Positions 63,233 through 64,000 of a stretch of 64,000 bases of DNA are shown here, in pieces. Location: positions 19,288 through 83,287 of the forward strand of contig NZ_FQVO01000015.1 of the NCBI RefSeq assembly GCF_900129385.1. The letters are read 5' to 3'. Source of the stretch: Chryseobacterium takakiae (GTDB lineage Bacteria; Bacteroidota; Bacteroidia; Flavobacteriales; Weeksellaceae). A model generated the notes under the pieces. The model saw nothing but the letters and a program-made list of their open reading frames with translations, ran no database searches and was not told the DNA's origin. Numbering within the stretch: position 1 is the first letter of the stretch; every line of letters begins with the position of its first letter. Made by a program: the position numbers and the translations under genes.

Positions 63233-63520
63233 ATGTTATTGATTTGTGACGAATTTGAACAATTTTATAACATAAATCATTCTGACAATCAATGGGAAGC
63301 TAAAGTAATACTTGATACTATAAGAAAAGAAATCGCAAAATTGAGTTTTATTAATATAGAAACTGAACCTAAAAATTGTAAAGTTTGCAATAGCGAATTA
63401 TTCATTTACAGGTCAGAAATAAAAGAATTTGGAACATTTTATTATTGCAACAAATGTCCAAAACTAATTGTTGAAAAACTTAATGAACTTGAAAGTTTAA
63501 CAGGTGCAATATTTATCTAA
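63233..63520 (+). CDS. Small zinc-ribbon protein
   Basis: 95 residues from ATG 63233 (a GTG at 63182 would give 112). The C-terminal half has CKVCNSEL and YYCNKCPK, two CxxC pairs spaced as in a zinc ribbon. The N-terminal part is helical (LICDEFEQFYNINHSDNQWE). Function unknown; it may bind DNA or RNA. Confidence 0.55.
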   Translation: MLLICDEFEQFYNINHSDNQWEAKVILDTIRKEIAKLSFINIETEPKNCKVCNSELFIYRSEIKEFGTFYYCNKCPKLIVEKLNELESLTGAIFI

Positions 63521-63537
63521 GGATTTTAAAAAGTGTC

Positions 63538-63597
63538 GAATTGATTAATAATAAAGAGCATACCCTCAGCCAGATTGCTTATTTGGTTGGTTATTAA
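63538..63597 (+). pseudogene. AraC-family HTH scrap
   Basis: About 19 codons, ELINNKEHTLSQIAYLVGY then stop, match the first HTH helix region of AraC regulators. The rest of that gene is missing. It meets the crp-family gene end to end, another rearrangement scar. Confidence 0.55.
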
Positions 63598-64000
63598 TCA
63601 GTAATAGACTTTGCCATTTTGTATTTTAATAAGCTTGTCTTTTTCAAGCTTCTTTAATCTTCTTATAACCGTTTCGACCCTCAGACCACTTAAACTGGCA
63701 AGCTGTTGACGAGTCAACTTGATCTCATAAGAGTATAAAGACTTATCAGTACTAAAATTTTTAAAATATTGAAGAATACCTATAATACTTGTTTCAGCAG
63801 AATGAGCTGCAAGATTCTGCATCATAATAAATTTTTCATACAACCGGTAAGAAATATATTTATGTATATCCTCCGATACATCGCGATGATCTTCCAGCAT
63901 TCTTGTAAAATCTGATTTAGATACCTTCATAACGGTACATTCTGACATTGCAACCGCATTCACTGGATATTTTTCATCAATAAACAGGAGTAATTCGCAT
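63598..64000 (-). CDS. Crp/Fnr-family regulator (5' end beyond window)
   Basis: The minus-strand frame stays open to the right edge, so the start is missing. The visible part begins in the cyclic-nucleotide-binding-like barrel (FIDEKYPVNAVAMSECTVMK). A dimerisation helix follows, then an HTH (LTRQQLASLSGLRVETVIRR, with LKKLEKDKLI). It controls transcription in answer to a small effector or redox state; no Cys cluster of Fnr type is visible in this part. Confidence 0.85.
   Translation of the reverse strand, partial: CELLLFIDEKYPVNAVAMSECTVMKVSKSDFTRMLEDHRDVSEDIHKYISYRLYEKFIMMQNLAAHSAETSIIGILQYFKNFSTDKSLYSYEIKLTRQQLASLSGLRVETVIRRLKKLEKDKLIKIQNGKVYY

Noticed and set aside
1..64000. tRNA, rRNA or prophage structural genes
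   Set aside because: I looked for tRNA cloverleaf elements, rRNA cores and phage capsid/terminase motifs and saw none.

Overview
The window is AT-rich DNA from a member of the Bacteroidota, most likely a flavobacterium of the Chryseobacterium/Elizabethkingia type. The evidence is a type IX secretion (T9SS) C-terminal sorting domain, Bacteroidetes-style conjugation genes (traE, F, G, J, K, M, N, O, Q), Bacteroidetes TAnnTTTG promoter boxes (two of them with a TTTG box 19-20 bp upstream) and almost no Shine-Dalgarno sequences. Most of the window looks like a conjugative plasmid, or a plasmid-like element integrated in a chromosome. It has a Rep initiator with a 9-copy iteron array, ParA plus a partner, an ArdC-type antirestriction gene, a relaxase, a coupling protein and a nearly complete transfer operon. 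I cannot tell from the window alone whether it is free or integrated.

Layout. 1-6.6 kb: chromosome-like genes (a cut sensor kinase, an LtaS-like sulfatase, a PAP2 phosphatase, a TauE exporter, a receiver domain with a damaged start, a GAF histidine kinase). 6.7-9 kb: a break, with an FGGY sugar-kinase stub followed by AT-rich accessory genes including a HEPN-like protein. 9-14 kb: a damage-inducible-looking mutagenesis cassette (short DnaE, Y-family polymerase, XRE/S24 LexA-like regulator) with an operator between the divergent genes. 14.4-26.4 kb: a candidate structured RNA, then a T9SS small protein, a 2213-residue SpvB/RHS polymorphic toxin with a nuclease-like tip, and six small genes behind it that look like immunity genes. 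26.4-28.8 kb: mostly non-coding DNA with tiny membrane peptides and candidate small RNAs. 28.8-36 kb: plasmid leading and maintenance region (ArdC, SNase, ParA, Rep, iterons). 36-52.6 kb: candidate oriT, mobilisation genes and the tra operon, interrupted by a GNAT plus LuxR-type cargo pair. 52.6-54.1 kb: a second small-peptide/small-RNA zone. 54.1-61 kb: a lytic transglycosylase, a HEPN-like gene and a Gabija-like defence pair (OLD nuclease + UvrD helicase). 61.2-64 kb: a serine recombinase, a candidate type I toxin-antitoxin locus, a duplicated recombinase tail, a zinc-ribbon protein, an AraC scrap and a cut Crp-family regulator.

How it works together. Rep and its 17-bp iterons (centre-to-centre spacing 22 bp in the dense parts) would control copy number, and ParA with its partner would segregate the element. 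The oriT/BfmA-like/relaxase/coupling-protein block and the VirB4/6/8/9/10-like tra proteins would transfer it. ArdC would protect it on entry, and the RHS toxin, Gabija and the mutagenesis cassette are cargo. The least explained signals are these: (i) copies of the Rep iteron scattered at 8, 14 and 26 kb, three of them beside a recurring TTAGTTAT palindrome; (ii) at least five tiny hydrophobic-peptide genes with opposed terminators or promoters, which resemble type I toxin-antitoxin loci; (iii) a relaxase that carries three ~210-residue repeats between its two ends.
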